Source: Peptostreptococcaceae bacterium
Lineage (GTDB): Bacteria; Bacillota; Clostridia; Peptostreptococcales; Peptostreptococcaceae
Assembly: GCA_017425305.1 (NCBI GenBank)
Contig: JAFOOW010000095.1
Location: 1-6,133 of the forward strand
Reading direction: 5' to 3'
Length of the DNA stretch: 6,133 nt
Made by a program: the position numbers and the translations under genes. The notes beneath the pieces are model-generated. The model had not been told where the DNA came from. It did no database searches and saw nothing but the letters and a program-made list of their open reading frames with translations. This document shows positions 5,881 through 6,133 of this stretch, one piece after another; within the stretch, counting starts at the first letter, position 1; the number at the start of each line of letters is the position of its first letter.

Positions 5881-6133
5881 TTATTTTATAAATAGTTCTT
5901 CTGCATTAACCTCAGTTTCTATCATTCCAGTTTTTAACATGAAGTCTGCTACATTTTGGAATGCTTTAATATCTGCATCTGTAGTTTCCATATTGAAATC
6001 ATATTGTTTGTACATTTCTTCAACTGCTGATTTTTCTAAGTCAAGTTCTTTTGCAACTATTTCCATAGCTTCTTTATGATTTTCATTTATGTATTTTATT
6101 ATATTTTTTTCTGCATTCATAAATATTTCTATA
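5881..6133 (-). CDS. ABC transporter substrate-binding protein, SsuA/TauA/NMT1-like (C-terminal part)
   Basis: The open frame enters from the right edge and continues to TAA at 5881. The visible 83 or so residues match the C-terminal end of periplasmic or lipoprotein-type binding proteins of the sulfonate/taurine/nitrate/thiamine-precursor group. A helix with YINENHKEAMEIVAKEL (asparagine-rich 'NPEEA' block) is followed by YDFNMETTDADIKAFQNVAD (the 'TDEDI-x-x-x-Q-x-x-ADF' block) and GMIETEVNAEELF. The ATG at 6118-6120 is treated as internal, because codons upstream stay open (IEIF), no ribosome site precedes it, and a 79-residue protein would lack most of the two-lobe fold. The protein would be exported and tethered at the membrane to deliver a small organic ligand to an ABC permease encoded outside the window. 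The substrate cannot be told from this part. It is followed by the FmdE-like gene in the same operon. Confidence 0.75.
   Translation of the reverse strand, partial: IEIFMNAEKNIIKYINENHKEAMEIVAKELDLEKSAVEEMYKQYDFNMETTDADIKAFQNVADFMLKTGMIETEVNAEELFIK

Noticed and set aside
5837..6079. Plus-strand open frame of 80 codons opposite the substrate-binding protein
   Set aside because: The minus-strand frame has a clear family match and this one is its antisense shadow, with no ribosome site.
6118..6120. ATG as a true start giving a separate 79-residue protein
   Set aside because: The reading frame continues upstream to the window edge, no ribosome site precedes it, and the sequence aligns with the internal C-terminal region of longer substrate-binding proteins.

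Overview
The window is a very AT-rich stretch of a low-GC Firmicute chromosome. A Clostridia member near the Peptostreptococcaceae (Clostridioides, Paeniclostridium or Romboutsia type) fits best. The grounds are the rRNA leader at the left edge, the base composition, the strong AGGAGG-type ribosome sites, a sporulation-linked YabG-like domain and a possible Spo0E-like small protein. The species is an inference. Every supported gene, and the rRNA operon, reads on the minus strand, so transcription runs from high to low coordinates. The long plus-strand frames are shadows of these genes.

In transcription order from the right edge: (1) the C-terminal part of an ABC-transporter substrate-binding protein (5881-6133, 5' end outside the window), followed after 14 bases by a 180-residue protein that looks like a degenerate FmdE-family member, closed by a strong terminator. 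(2) A 46-residue ORF (5062-5202) with a good ribosome site that matches only the N-terminal domain of the spore peptidase YabG, followed by its own terminator. (3) A two-gene unit: a 641-residue OPT-family oligopeptide transporter and, overlapping it by 11 bases, a PqqD-like small protein, again closed by a terminator. (4) A monocistronic PTS EIICB permease of the N-acetylglucosamine/glucose class (903-2342), with a clear sigma-A promoter, a leader of about 100 bases containing inverted repeats, and a terminator. (5) Two small genes: a 51-residue helical protein (636-791), possibly Spo0E-like but without the SQELD motif, and a 99-residue orphan fructose-type EIIB-like protein whose active-site loop is missing, ending in a terminator. 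(6) A strong rRNA promoter with an A-rich upstream element, a boxA-like site and the pre-16S leader, running off the left edge towards a 16S gene.

The common theme is nutrient uptake (peptides, amino sugar, an unknown ABC substrate) in short, separately terminated units just upstream of an rRNA operon. No mobile element, CRISPR array, tRNA or integrase was seen. The least explained parts are the OPT-PqqD pair and four proteins that keep a family fold while losing its signature residues or domains: the EIIB-like, FmdE-like and YabG-N proteins, and possibly the Spo0E-like one.
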